64,000 nt of DNA. It comes from Chrysaora quinquecirrha. Its lineage: Eukaryota; Cnidaria; Scyphozoa; Semaeostomeae; Pelagiidae. A program made the translations under genes and the position numbers. How positions within the stretch are numbered: position 1 is the stretch's first letter; each line of letters starts with the position of its first letter. The notes beneath the pieces are model-generated. The model was not told the DNA's origin and did no database searches. It worked only from the letters and a program-made list of their open reading frames with translations. The stretch lies in assembly GCA_014526335.1 (NCBI GenBank), contig JACTAT010000002.1:3144506-3208505 (forward strand). The letters run 5' to 3'. This document shows positions 1 through 17,825 of this stretch, in pieces.

Positions 1-577
1 CCTGTATCATATAGTCTTCTGGTCTATGGATATAGAACAGAAATGCATGATATGAATAGCAAAACTACGTCATAATACAGGAAAACAATTTTGTTATTAT
101 AATATGATACAATTTGAGCTACTTCTCCACACCCACCCTACACTGCTAAAATGTTTCTGTGCTATCTTGTTAGTGTATTACATTATCTAGGAACCCTATT
201 TTTAGTTAAAGGCCCAAGCTGGATAAGCTCTGCTTTTCTTGGGTCGTGTAGGATACAACTCCCCCCCTTTTTTGGTAGTACTTAGTAATACAGTAATGTG
301 TAAATTTTAGGTTTTTGGATTCTAGAAAGAAAATAATTGAATCGGATTGAATTGAGTGACCTCTTGAGTAGGCTGTTGTTGACGTTATGGCTGTTAGTGT
401 TGCGGGAAATCTAAGGGAAAACTGGACTGATTGTAGCTAGTCTAACCTCTTCCAATGCAGATTAACTAATACTCTGGTATTCACTTGTGTAAAGGTACTG
501 TGGTACAATGTAGTTTGCAATATACTGTGTAGACAATCCTAGAATCTACTGATCAAATGATAATAAAAAGAACATAC

Positions 578-3500
578 CTTATGATTTCTCCATAGTCATC
601 CCATTTCAATCTATCTTCTTTGAAGGGAAACATTGGAAAGGACTTTGTCTGCTTGAAGAAATTTCCTTTTCCTCTTAGCTGCAAAACATAAATTCGTTTA
701 CTTTCGCTGTGGACGAGCCAAAGTTTTGTATAACAGATAAATACAGCAATGTAGTGAAATATAAGAAAAGATATAGCTTTCAGTATAGACTTAGATAAGT
801 AAGCAACAGTGTTGGGCATATGTTTCTAATTGTGCACATCATTCTATTCCAATGATCTTATGAAAATTACTTTCAGTACATAATTCTCAGCATAAGAGTT
901 GCGAATTGCTTAAGAAATTTTAATAATTGCATTTAATGAATCTCATCTCCTAGAATTAATAAAATTCATATCTACCATAACTATCAGCTTTTACTGTATT
1001 TTTGTAGTATGTCAAATAGTGTCTTTTCTCAAGACCTTATGGCAAGACCTTATAGACTAAATACATTCATCCCACACTCTTTCAGAACAGCTCTTCAACT
1101 ACTACAACAACAATTGTATCATCTAGCACTGAGGATGGTTTTTTAACCGAAAAGCGTTGCTATTTTCAAACTTTTAATATGTTGTATATATGATTTCAAA
1201 TTATTTTATAATGGAGTATTGGAGTAGAGTAGTAGCTGGAGCGGGGTAGTGGAGTATGGATGAGCGTGGACTACGATGAATGTAATAAGTCTAGAATGGA
1301 GGTGGGTCAGAATTATATTATTTATGTCTGAAACAACAAAACCAAGAACCAACCTTTTCATCAGGAACAAGCAAATCATGTTTAGACTTGATTCCATTAC
1401 TGCTGCTACCAAATTCAATATCCTCCTCACTCTCACTGCCACTTTCTTCTTCAAAGGTACTCAGGCGCCTACAATACGAAAATGAAACCAATTTATATCT
1501 TTGAATACCACAAAACTCTAGACCGTAATCAATGATTATACAAACGTAGTCCCCATATCAATCAATACAGTAAGTCAATAAATTTGATTATAAACCATCT
1601 CACAAAGAAGCAGAAAACACTTTGGGGATATAATATTTCATAATAAATAGGTATATAAGTGTTGTATAGTGAAGTACCACCTTTAAGAAACCAATGTATA
1701 AGAAACTTAGGCCTTGAATTTTCTTAAGATCAATAGGAAAACAATAGGGTACTTAAGGGAAAACAAAAGGCTTGGATAAGAACGTGTGTTTCTTAGAGGT
1801 GGGACTATTTTTTATTCCTGGGAATCTTTTAGAGATTTTCAGTGGTGGGGGAAAACAAGCACGGGGCTGCGGGAACCTTCCAGTTGGCACTTAAAGAACT
1901 AACTGTTTCCTTGAGATTTCCTTTCTCTTTCTCCATTAGGCATTTAGATTTGTGCAAATACTTATTGTGGCACCACTTACGCATGTCCTATAGTACTTTT
2001 CTAATGCATTATTGTATGAAGACGTGGGTAATGTTTTAACTGTCACTGACATATTTAACATTAACAAGAGCATGGTCACTCCTTGACTGCGCCCTTCATC
2101 TTAAGTTGATTACCCGAAGAAATAGTGCAACTTTTCATGAAAGATAGGTTGAAACGGTGTCCTTTTCTTCTTCAATCGAGGAAAAACACCATTTTCTCTG
2201 GTCAGTGTTGGGACAGCAATAAGGGCTTATTGGGGCAAAAGGAATGAAAAGCAGCTTTAATCGTTTGCCCGTTTAACCTAATCATCCCGCATATATGCAC
2301 GTGCAATATAAGCTGTCAATTAAGTTCAGATACAAACCTATATTCATATCTAGTCTAAGATTACGTACCTCTCTGCTTGAAGTTTCTCTTGCAGCTTTTC
2401 CTGTCTTGCTTTTTCTCGTTCTGCCTCTAAGTACTTTTCTAGCTCCTCTCCTTCGAGTTTGACTCGTTTTTTAATCTAGAATATTTTGAACGATAAAATA
2501 GAAAGCTTCCCTTATTTAAATTAAGTAAAGGAAAAATTCAAAACAACTTCGTTTTAGTCATAACTCTCCCAACGATTCTGCTAAGAAAATTGCAGAGAAA
2601 ATTTAAATAAGCTTTGTGTGGTATGCGTCGCTTCCGACCTCATTGAGAAGGTCCGATTTTTTCGTTTCGTTTTTATCTTGTAGATAGAGAGTACAATTGT
2701 AAATGTTTTCTTTTTTTTAGATTTATTAAAAATTCTTATTAAACTAAATCAGATAGGCCTCAATTAGCTGTAATTTAGCTATTTCTGTAATTAGCCTACA
2801 AAGAAAACAATGTCTTGTCCTTCAATACTTCATTCATAGAAAATAACCGAGAGATGCGGTAAGATTTGCAACTCACCTCAAGTTCAACCGAATCCAGATT
2901 AGGATTATCAATCAGTTTTCTAGCTAGGGATCCAGGTGACGTCATCGTCGTGAAGATAATGCTGTTGTTGGGCGATGAAGACCATTGCAGGAATAAATCA
3001 CGTGCGAAACCACAATTCAAGTCTGCGCTGCTTGCGAGAACGACCTAAAAATGACAGAAAAGTAGTTCGCTGTATAAAATCTTGTTCTAACACGTTGTAA
3101 ACTGATTGAAGACCATCAGTGACCGTCTCATATTTTGATTGATGCAAGTGTTCTCACATGCTGCTTGTCTGTGATGATCTGTGATCCTTCGTGTTCCTTG
3201 ATGTCATGTGTAACCCAGAAACAAAGAACCTCATATTGATTAGAACATAGTCTACGCTCCTCCACACTCCACCAGCTCGCTCCACTCTGAGGAAACAGCA
3301 ATTATGTTGTTGTAGTCCTTAGTAGCTCTTTCCGAAAGATTGGGAGGAATCAAATAAGTATAAAGCTCTTATATGAATTTCCTATCGCCGGGGATCGAAA
3401 GAAACAAAAATTTAGGGCATTTAGGTCACCGATCATTGAAAATTCATATTCTCGTATACTCGCAAGCATCGTAAGGCCAGGTTCTCCGACGGTCTGCGAT

Positions 3501-6500
3501 ATATGTGCATCAGGCTTTAGCGCAAAGACTAGATTAAAAAGATAACTCTTGTTATGACAAGGGAGTTTTGTAAGTATGAAAATTAATTAAAACAGACAAC
3601 TGACAGTTCTTGAGGCTTAATTCATCCCTTCCCATTCCCAAGTCCCAATGATCTTAAAGCCTAAATTTCAAACCTTTGGCGATGAAAGCTTATTGACATC
3701 TGCAAGGTTGTGGCATAACGTTATATGTCTGAAAGGAAAATTATAGAATCATTTAATCTAAAGCGAAAACCAAGAAAAGTGAAACAGCAACACAGGGTAC
3801 AGGGTCGTACAGTAAATTTAGTTGATAGCTAAAAATCTTATTAAAGAGAAACTTCTAGTGCTATCAATGTACAAAACTGCCAGTGCCAATGTCAGCAAAA
3901 GTGTACGATACCCAATGAGAAGTCTTGTAATTACAGTACATCCTCGATTATCCGAACAAGTTGAACTCAATTTTACGGCTTAGTCGTCGGAGAATCTGGC
4001 CTTACGATGCTTGCGATTATATGTGCATATGAATTTTCAAAGATCAGCGACCTAAATACCCTAAATTTTTGTTTCTTTCGATCACCGACGATAGGAAATT
4101 CATACAAGAGCTTTAGACTTATTAAATTCCTCCCACTCTTTCGAAAACAGCTACTAACAACTATAATTAAAAATTACTACAATTAAAAATTCGGATTATC
4201 GAGGATGACCATTTAACTTGCTAACCTTCCTTGCAAGTTTACTGTTTCCCCCCACAGGTACTTAAGCTCAAATGGATTGCAGACGACATTAGCAGAAATT
4301 TTCGACGCGAATTAGTTATATCACAACCGAAAAATGTCCTTGTTTCTGAAAAAGTTAATATCTGTTAAAAACGAAAGATAAACTGATGTAATATAATGGT
4401 TAAAATAATGCAGGAATTATATAGACAAAGGTTCGAAGTAGTTGGGCCTACTTTGGTTAATCTAAAATTAATTGGGAAGAAACAGAAGGGTTAAGAAATT
4501 TTTGCGTTTCGGATAATCGAGGTTCGGATAATCGAGGATGTACTGGACTTTTTATAGCAACCAAACTTTATAACCTCTGATATAAAATAGATGTATATTT
4601 ATACTATGGCAAATCACAAGACGACTTACTTGAACTGAAATGGATTATTTCTTCCTCCTTCAAATGTTTTCATCATTCGATCACTCATCCATTCTACCTG
4701 GAATTAAAATAAATCTCTAGTAATCAAATCAACCATGTGAGAAACTGTATAAGAGGATAATCGTTTGCAGAACATCTTGTCCGAGGAGTTATTCACTCCT
4801 TAGAAATCCTGAAAACTTTGCCATGAACCCCAGTGATCCTATGGATATCCCTTGGAATCCTTTTGTTTAACAGGGATATCGTACGCTTGTTTGAGGAATG
4901 AAAAGAACCTCTATTCTGATTGACTGTGTTGTTAATCTCCAACTGAAAATCGATGAATCCTCAATATTTTGAACATTCGAATCAAACATTAGTTAAATGA
5001 TCCATACCTGAGATTTGGCAAACTCGACAACATTATAGCTAACGTTGTTTAACAAGCATAGCGAATATGCACAAAGGCCTGATTCTGGAGTTCTCCACAG
5101 CTGGTCCTACAAAAGATTTTAGTTATAACTGAATAAGGAATTCAGGATACCGTTGTCTTGAAATTGGTTAAACGAACTCTGAGAGCCCCAAAAAAATTTT
5201 CGTTGTGTCGGGAGTTTGTTAAGGGAATTTCGTTAGAATTCGTCATTCAAGGGGCTGACATTTAGTTCATATATCAGTTAAACGTTCGATATTGATTTAA
5301 TTTAGGGGTTTTGGAATCCGTCTAAATCAAAACCAAAAGGCCGGGTCTGTGTGAAGAGAAAGAATTCGTTTTTTCATTTGGACTCTTCAATTAATCTTAT
5401 TGGTCTTCCCGCTGTATCTCGCAAGCTGATTGGTGTTTCAAATACAATGCCTTCACTTTCTGATTAGTGCATTTCGATCCGCAACTGGGTATTAATTCCA
5501 CGTTAGTCAGTTGTTTCGGTCTGTTTCTAATTCTGACGTTATTATTCTGAGCAGTGTCAGATGAAAAAAGCTTTGAAGTATGCCAAAATGTTTCCGCTAT
5601 TACTCGCAATTTGGAAATGTTGTACAACTCACTAGAAAGTTCGTCATATCAAGGCTTTGTTTATTCATGTTGGGAATTAATTGTAAATTATTAAAGAGTG
5701 TATCACTTACTAGTAATTGGGCAAGTTCCAGCACCCTTCCCGCAGTATCTACAGCTAATAAAACATTGCCATCTCTTCGTACAGCTGTGTGTATGTTATC
5801 TGGGAAATTAAAAGCAATAAAAACGATTGAAAAAGTCAATTTGAATCTTTGATATAGGTCTATAAAAAGTTCACGAAGTTTTCACAACTCACTCATTAGT
5901 TGAATGTCCTCTCTTTCCGTCTTGCTTGCACATTCAGCGCTGTGAATGAATCCGTGATGAGCAATGACGGTCTACTTAGTGTCTCCAAAACAGCACCATT
6001 CAAATGGCTAAATGAAAACATTCATACATTCATTAGTACATATCAAAATGAAATAAGAGAACCTGAAAGTCGTGTTTCTTGCAAACTCTGCAGCAATATT
6101 ATTAGCATCATCTATACATTAATGATTCTTTCCATTAATAGACTACCAGTAGACAAAAAACTGAAATGAGTAGGTAGAATAGGTAGAAAGAAAACAAAAT
6201 GAGGAAGAAAAGAACTTTACTATCAAATTCTTGACAACGGAGAATGAATATTCACTTGAGGAAGCCAAGGTTTTAGATAGTGACACACACAGAAGGAAAT
6301 TAAGTCTATTTCTGATGTTTATACTTAAGGGAATTTTATACGAAAAAGAATTCATTAAATTCAATGATTTTTGGCTTTTAATTGCAGTTTTTACACATTG
6401 TACAACTACTGGAGCTAGCTTTGACACTATGGTACCAATGCTAAATGCTATATGGACCAATGGTATTGTTATTCTATATGGAGATTAGCTTTTTTGAAGA

Positions 6501-8775
6501 ATTGACTGTTAGACAAAATAGGCCAAAAAGGGTCCTTTTTACACTTGAGAATCAGTCATTATACACTACAAAAGGCCTTACATTTCTTTCTTGTGATTGT
6601 AATCAACTGCATATATGATATCTTCTTCACCTTCTTTCATAATCTTCCACATTGTTCCTCCAATCATGTGACCAGCAGCATATGGGGTGATACTGAGTCC
6701 ATGACCTTTACCTAATTAAAGACAGATTGCAAGAAATACAGCATAATGTATTTACAACACAGTTAATGCTTAAAACCACCAAACACCGAGGTCCCTTAAG
6801 GTACCTATCTTATAACAGGCTGTTATACTTAACTAGACATAGTTTCATGAAGGAAGGAAATGGTGAAATGATATCTTCACCACTACTCAATAGGACCTCC
6901 TAGATAGTTGAGCTGGCAAGACCTAGTTAAGGTTGGCTGTGACACTCCTGTGATTGGAGCTCAAACCAATTCTCACTGAGCTCCTGACACCAAAAGCTAG
7001 CTGGACTAGACCACAATGCTACAGCACTATCGTTCCCCTATCGTGCCAGCAACTTTTTGCCAGCACCTTTGTTTGAGAAAATAAATTCTAGTTCAGAGTT
7101 ACAAGGAAGAAACAAATAATTTTTACCTTTAAGACTAACATGCTGTGAATACTTTAGCTGAACAATTTTCTCAAATGCCGCATCAACATCATCAAGAGAG
7201 AATAAGGTGAAGTCTTGTTCATTTTGATGTGACTAAGGAAAAATTGTGATTAGTTTGAGACAACATTTTGAGAGGGACAATTTTTACACACTGCAGATCT
7301 GCACAAGTCTGTAACAATTAAATACAGGTGTCTCTGGTCTTATTGGTTGAAATTTGTAAAGTGATATAACAATGAGAGATTCTGAGTGCCAAGTAAGAGT
7401 TACATGGGCATGGAGTGTGGCACACCCCCTCAAATATTTTAATCTAACTTCGCGACTACAAATGCTGGTAAAATCGACAATACAAGCACTGAGATAGTAA
7501 AACTTTGCCACTAGACAAATTTATGGGTGCTTTAGACAAATTAAGATGATAATCACCACTTATCTTCACAAGTCTTTGATATTTACAGGAACAACTTTTC
7601 TGAAGATTCTGGGAGGTCATATTCTATAGCATTTTCCTGACCTTACAAAAACCTACTAACTTTTTATATCTCACTGAAAGAACTTACCTGGAAGAAGTCA
7701 TACATGAACATTTGTCCCATCTTGTACACAGGAATTGTTGCATAGACAGGGCAGTTCAAACCACATTTCCCAACAACATATGGTAATGCTCCAAGGTGGT
7801 TGAGATCAGGCTGAGATATCAAAACAGCATCAATTTGACCTATATACCTATAACAGATAATAAAATATTCTTTATTATAAAACGTCAGGTATTTAGCAAT
7901 AATATGAAATTTATGAGCTATAAGGTAAGCTAAGATGATTATGATGCTTATGATCCTGTGGATGATGAAGATGATGCGGATGATGGTATAATTATAATGG
8001 CAGTAATGTTGAGGACAATAGTGTTGATGACAATGATTATGATCATGATGATGACTATTGTTAAAAGGGTAACAAATACAATAATGTTGTTGATGTTAAG
8101 GGTATTTATGATAATCATGATGATGATCATTACAACTTTGATGACCACAACAACAAAATGATATTGTCTTTGATGAAGATGGTGATGATGATGGTGATGA
8201 TGAGGGATGACATGATGGTGATAGCCGTGGAGGTGGAGTTGATGAGGTTGGTGGTGTTGATGCTATTCCTATGTCAGTGGCGACTTGACCGAAATGTGCG
8301 GCAACAAAGTGTGGTATGTGGCAAAGTGTGGAAGTGTGGAAAGTTGACCAGGAACCGTTGTCAGTGAGAACCCTCTACATTGCGTACCACTCATTTTTCA
8401 TACATAAAAGACTCATACTTCCAAAGTAGGCCACAATCACACCTATCTGATAGATGTGGTTGTGGTCATCATCATGATCATCATCTGTAGTTGTGGTTTT
8501 GGTCATTGTCATAATCATCATCTATAAATATCATGATTATTTTTATCATCATAAGGTTACAGATTGATCTGAATCAGGTTCCCTCTGTTTGTCCCGAATG
8601 TCAGAAAGCCCTCAACTTTAGATCACCTTTTTATATTATCAATAACATCCATTTTCAAATTTTCATTCCATCCACAATCCAACAGAAATCTGAATTCATC
8701 AACTTGAAGCAGATAGCACAAAGGGGACTCATCTTGCGCCCCAGAAAGTGCATTGAATCGAATAATCGATGTCAT
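578..8775 (-). CDS. CPSF2: CPSF2 (CPSF100), 5' part; continues beyond the left edge
   Basis: Subunit of the cleavage and polyadenylation specificity factor, an inactive metallo-beta-lactamase/beta-CASP partner of the CPSF73 endonuclease in nuclear pre-mRNA 3' processing. Thirteen minus-strand exons, in transcript order: 8775-8627, 7847-7688, 7232-7127, 6711-6582, 6007-5893, 5799-5711, 5106-5008, 4697-4630, 3728-3674, 3044-2877, 2475-2369, 1468-1354, 678-578. The start [12 protein letters not shown] matches the family N-terminus. Later landmarks are [82 protein letters not shown] and KWDDYGEII. About residues 1-490 of a usual ~780 are covered; the rest lies left of position 1. All junctions keep phase except exon 6007-5893, which lacks one base near 5908 and otherwise stops early. 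Introns hold a SINE, MITEs and a Penelope-like fragment. Identity is secure; exact splice sites are read by eye. Confidence 0.95.
1040..1300. repeat. MITE-like repeat, degenerate copy
   Basis: The left part reads 'cccacactctttcagaacag' and the right part 'gactacgatgaatgtaataa' next to 'gtctaga'. These match the two ends of the better-preserved hairpin element at 9243-9378. The copy is spread out and partly AT-filled, and it sits in a CPSF2 intron. No coding content seen. Confidence 0.5.
3240..3500. repeat. Left arm of a large inverted repeat, with a MITE fragment
   Basis: About 3349-3491 (key string 'gatcgaaagaaacaaaaatt', then 'gcaagcatcgtaaggccag') is repeated in reverse complement at about 3968-4133. 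The outer part, 3240-3385, contains 'agtctacgctcctccacact' and matches the 9243-9378 element family. Lies in a CPSF2 intron. Confidence 0.7.
3934..4545. mobile_element. Pogo/Tigger-like non-autonomous DNA transposon, composite
   Basis: The left end starts 'cagtacatcctcgattatcc' and the right end closes with the reverse complement, 'ggataatcgaggatgtactg'. A further internal copy of the terminus ('ttcggattatcgaggatg') lies near 4190, so two related elements may be nested. CAGT..CCTCGATTATCCG termini are typical of pogo/Tigger families. No transposase reading frame was found, so it would need help in trans. A TA target duplication was not clear. The interior carries the right arm of the 3349-3491 inverted repeat. 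Confidence 0.65.
5280..5640 (+). mobile_element. Degenerate Penelope-like element 3' fragment
   Basis: Shares many short blocks, in opposite orientation, with the element at 25629-26579. Examples are 'ttttggaatccgtctaaatc', 'aaccaaaaggccgg', 'agctgattggtgtttcaaa', and the tail 'agtatgcc' followed by 'tttccgctatt' and 'cgcaattt'. The reading frame is broken. It sits in the CPSF2 intron between exons 5106-5008 and 5799-5711. Confidence 0.7.
6895..7045 (-). repeat. tRNA-derived SINE head, degenerate
   Basis: Read on the minus strand it has a tRNA-like 5' part ('gtggtctagtccagctagct') and a B-box-like 'ggtttgagctccaatc'. The same head occurs at 22470-22640 (minus) and about 46545 (plus). Intronic in CPSF2. 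Confidence 0.5.
7934..8250. repeat. GAT/ATG-rich microsatellite
   Basis: Imperfect gatgatgat/atgatcatgatg runs. The open frames here encode only M/I/D low-complexity strings and are not genes. Lies in the first CPSF2 intron. Confidence 0.85.
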
Positions 8776-9457
8776 TTTCACAAAATTTTGGAATCCTTGT
8801 GAATTATTCCTGTAGAGGAGAACTTGCAGATGACTTTGTAGTAGCAGTTGGTATTGCCAACCAAGGCCTGCCTTAGGCCCAAAAAGCCCTAAAATTTTTC
8901 ATGCTCTGTGCAGCTGACAGTCTACAACCAAATTATTCTCATGTTTTAAAATATTTTAATTCCATAGAATGGATCTTATTTTAATTAACTGTGAATTTTA
9001 AGGAAGAGATTGTAATAATTTTCACTAAACAAAATTCCAAACAAAGTACGGCTGCTCTGCTTTGCCGCTTTCTCCATGTGCTGAAAATAGAATTCAGACT
9101 GTGATTCACAATGTGATTCGCATTCACCGCTCTCGTTTGCTCTGAATTTCACAATCATATTCAATAAGCCTCGTTTGTGCGATGCAAAAAAAAAACAGTA
9201 AAAGAGCCTCGCACATCAATCTCCAACTGAGACTGGATTGTTCTAGACTTATTACCTTCCTCCCACTCTTTCGGAAACAGCTTCTAACAACTACAACAAC
9301 ATACAGCTGTTTCCTCAGAGTGGAGCGGGGTGGTGTAGTGTGGAGGAGCGTAGACTACGACGAATGTAATAAGTCTAGGATTGTTCTTGCTGGTTTTCGC
9401 AACAAAGAGGGCGCTGCAAGAATCAAAGAATCAAAGAAACATGTACAAAAATTTGCA
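8776..9457. promoter_or_regulatory. Divergent CPSF2/PHYHD1 promoter interval
   Basis: 682 bp separate the CPSF2 start codon (minus, 8775-8773) from the PHYHD1 start codon (plus, 9458). A shared bidirectional promoter plus both 5' UTRs is inferred from this layout. No clear TATA box was singled out. A 136-bp hairpin MITE (9243-9378) occupies the PHYHD1-proximal part and may lie in its 5' UTR. Confidence 0.5.
9243..9378. mobile_element. MITE with terminal inverted repeats, 136 bp
   Basis: The ends are 'ctagacttatta' and 'taataagtctag'. The inner arms 'cccactctttcggaaacagc' and 'gctgtttcctcagagtgg' also pair. Related pieces lie at 1040-1300, 3240-3385 and 4105-4170. No coding capacity. It is the best-preserved copy of the family here and lies 80 bp upstream of the PHYHD1 start codon. 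Confidence 0.75.
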
Positions 9458-16332
<6,875 letters not shown>

Positions 16333-16424
16333 GATGAACAGCCATGTCTGCTCCTGAATAAGAACTCTATTGAACTGGTCATCTGCTTGTACGTAATAAT
16401 TTAAGTAGGACAGTCAACTCTCTC

Positions 16425-16592
16425 TGAAGCGAACCATGATTCGAATTTATCGCGTTCGTTTTAACGAGGTGTCCGACTGTCCATCACGCAGGATAGGATT
16501 CATTTTCATTGAAATTTATCATTGAAAAGTAAACACAAAAAGGACTGTCCTATTAGTAGGAGTGTCCGCTTAGAGAGAGTTGTCGAGAGCCT
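16425..16592. mobile_element. Small Tigger-like MITE
   Basis: The left end 'acagtcaactctctctgaag' pairs imperfectly with the right end around 'agagagagttgtcgag'; 'ctctct..gcga' termini resemble short Tigger/pogo derivatives. About 100 bp after the PHYHD1 stop codon, so possibly in its 3' UTR. Confidence 0.5.
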
Positions 16593-16723
16593 TTAGAGAC
16601 TGTAGTAATAGTGATTATTGAAGACCATTTTTATGTATTTATTTGGTACAATATATTTATACTAAAACTTGATAATATAGTGGGAGGCAAATAAGTTCAT
16701 TTAAGAGGTGGTTTTGTTGTAGT

Positions 16724-16778
16724 TTTCGAACCTATGTTCTCATCAGAGTGTGACTTGAATGAGAACATAGGTTCGAAA
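16724..16778. repeat. Perfect 20-bp stem, 15-base loop hairpin
   Basis: 16724-16743 ('tttcgaacctatgttctcat') is the exact reverse complement of 16759-16778. It lies between the PHYHD1 stop and the WASL start. It may be a short MITE or an RNA hairpin in a UTR; nothing distinguishes these. Confidence 0.8.
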
Positions 16779-17610
16779 GGTCCTCAGTGTGCCAAAAATC
16801 TCGTCTATTTCGAGAGGCTTGAAAGACTGCCTCTATAGTATCCAAGTTTATGTATTTATATACAGACAATTTTATCGAAGCTTTTATTTTTTATTGCTGT
16901 GTATTAATGTTACTACATATAACTTCAACTTTGATTACTTTCTCAATTATCCTCCTTCTAGAATAAGACCCCTGAATACAGGTAAGCAGCTAAATACCAA
17001 AATAGATTGTATTCTGTACAACCCAAGAAAAACAGCTCGGCATTTACTTTATCTATGACTATTCGTAGCACCAATTAATTCCTTGAGAAAAAGAAATTTG
17101 TTTACAAAAGCAACTAGATACATATTTTGCTTTAAGTGTCTAAAATGAAAATACAAGCCATTGAAATCAGTTTTTCCAGCTTGGGACATTATCTTGACGA
17201 AGTAATGAAATAAAGTGCAAAGCTAAGGTAAAACTTAAATTCAAATCAACTAATAAGAGGAAATAAGAGGAAATATTCACTAGAGCTTTCTCGATTTTAA
17301 CAAGGTTGTCGCCATTCATCTGTGCCGAGGGTTGGAGTGACCGATTCCTTTTCTGTTTCAAGCAGGCTAGCCCTTCCTATAGCCCTCTGGATTGGTTGCA
17401 CCATCAAAGTATCTGGCTATTGATTGATTCAAAATTCAAACGTAAGATTGTAAACAGTTATGTTAATTTTTTCTTTTTTATTTTCAAGATTTTTTCTTTA
17501 TTGTCAAGATTTTTTATGTAAAAAATGGTAAAAAAAGTCATTTTGAAAGCGGAACTCCAAATCACAGGCGAAATGGCTATATCTTCCGGCAGTTCCGCTT
17601 TTGATTAAGA

Positions 17611-17825
17611 TTGTCATATGTCAGTCATCGTGACAGGTCACCAGACCCAGGCTCCCAAACAGCAACAGCAACTAAAAAATCTCTCCTCTCGACTCCTCCT
17701 CGTCCTCTCGTCGCTGTTCCAACAACTCGACTGTGTTTTGGTGGTTATTTCTCTGTGTTAGAAAAGTCACTGAATAAATTTAATAGTTTAAGTTCACAGT
17801 TCAAGACGTTCAATATCTCATAACC
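17611..17825 (+). other. Probable WASL 5' UTR / promoter-proximal region
   Basis: Sequence directly upstream of the WASL start codon, context 'aaccatgg', a good Kozak match. It has CAACAG- and CTCCTCC-rich stretches. An open frame across it ends just before the true start and is not conserved in the family. Confidence 0.4.
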
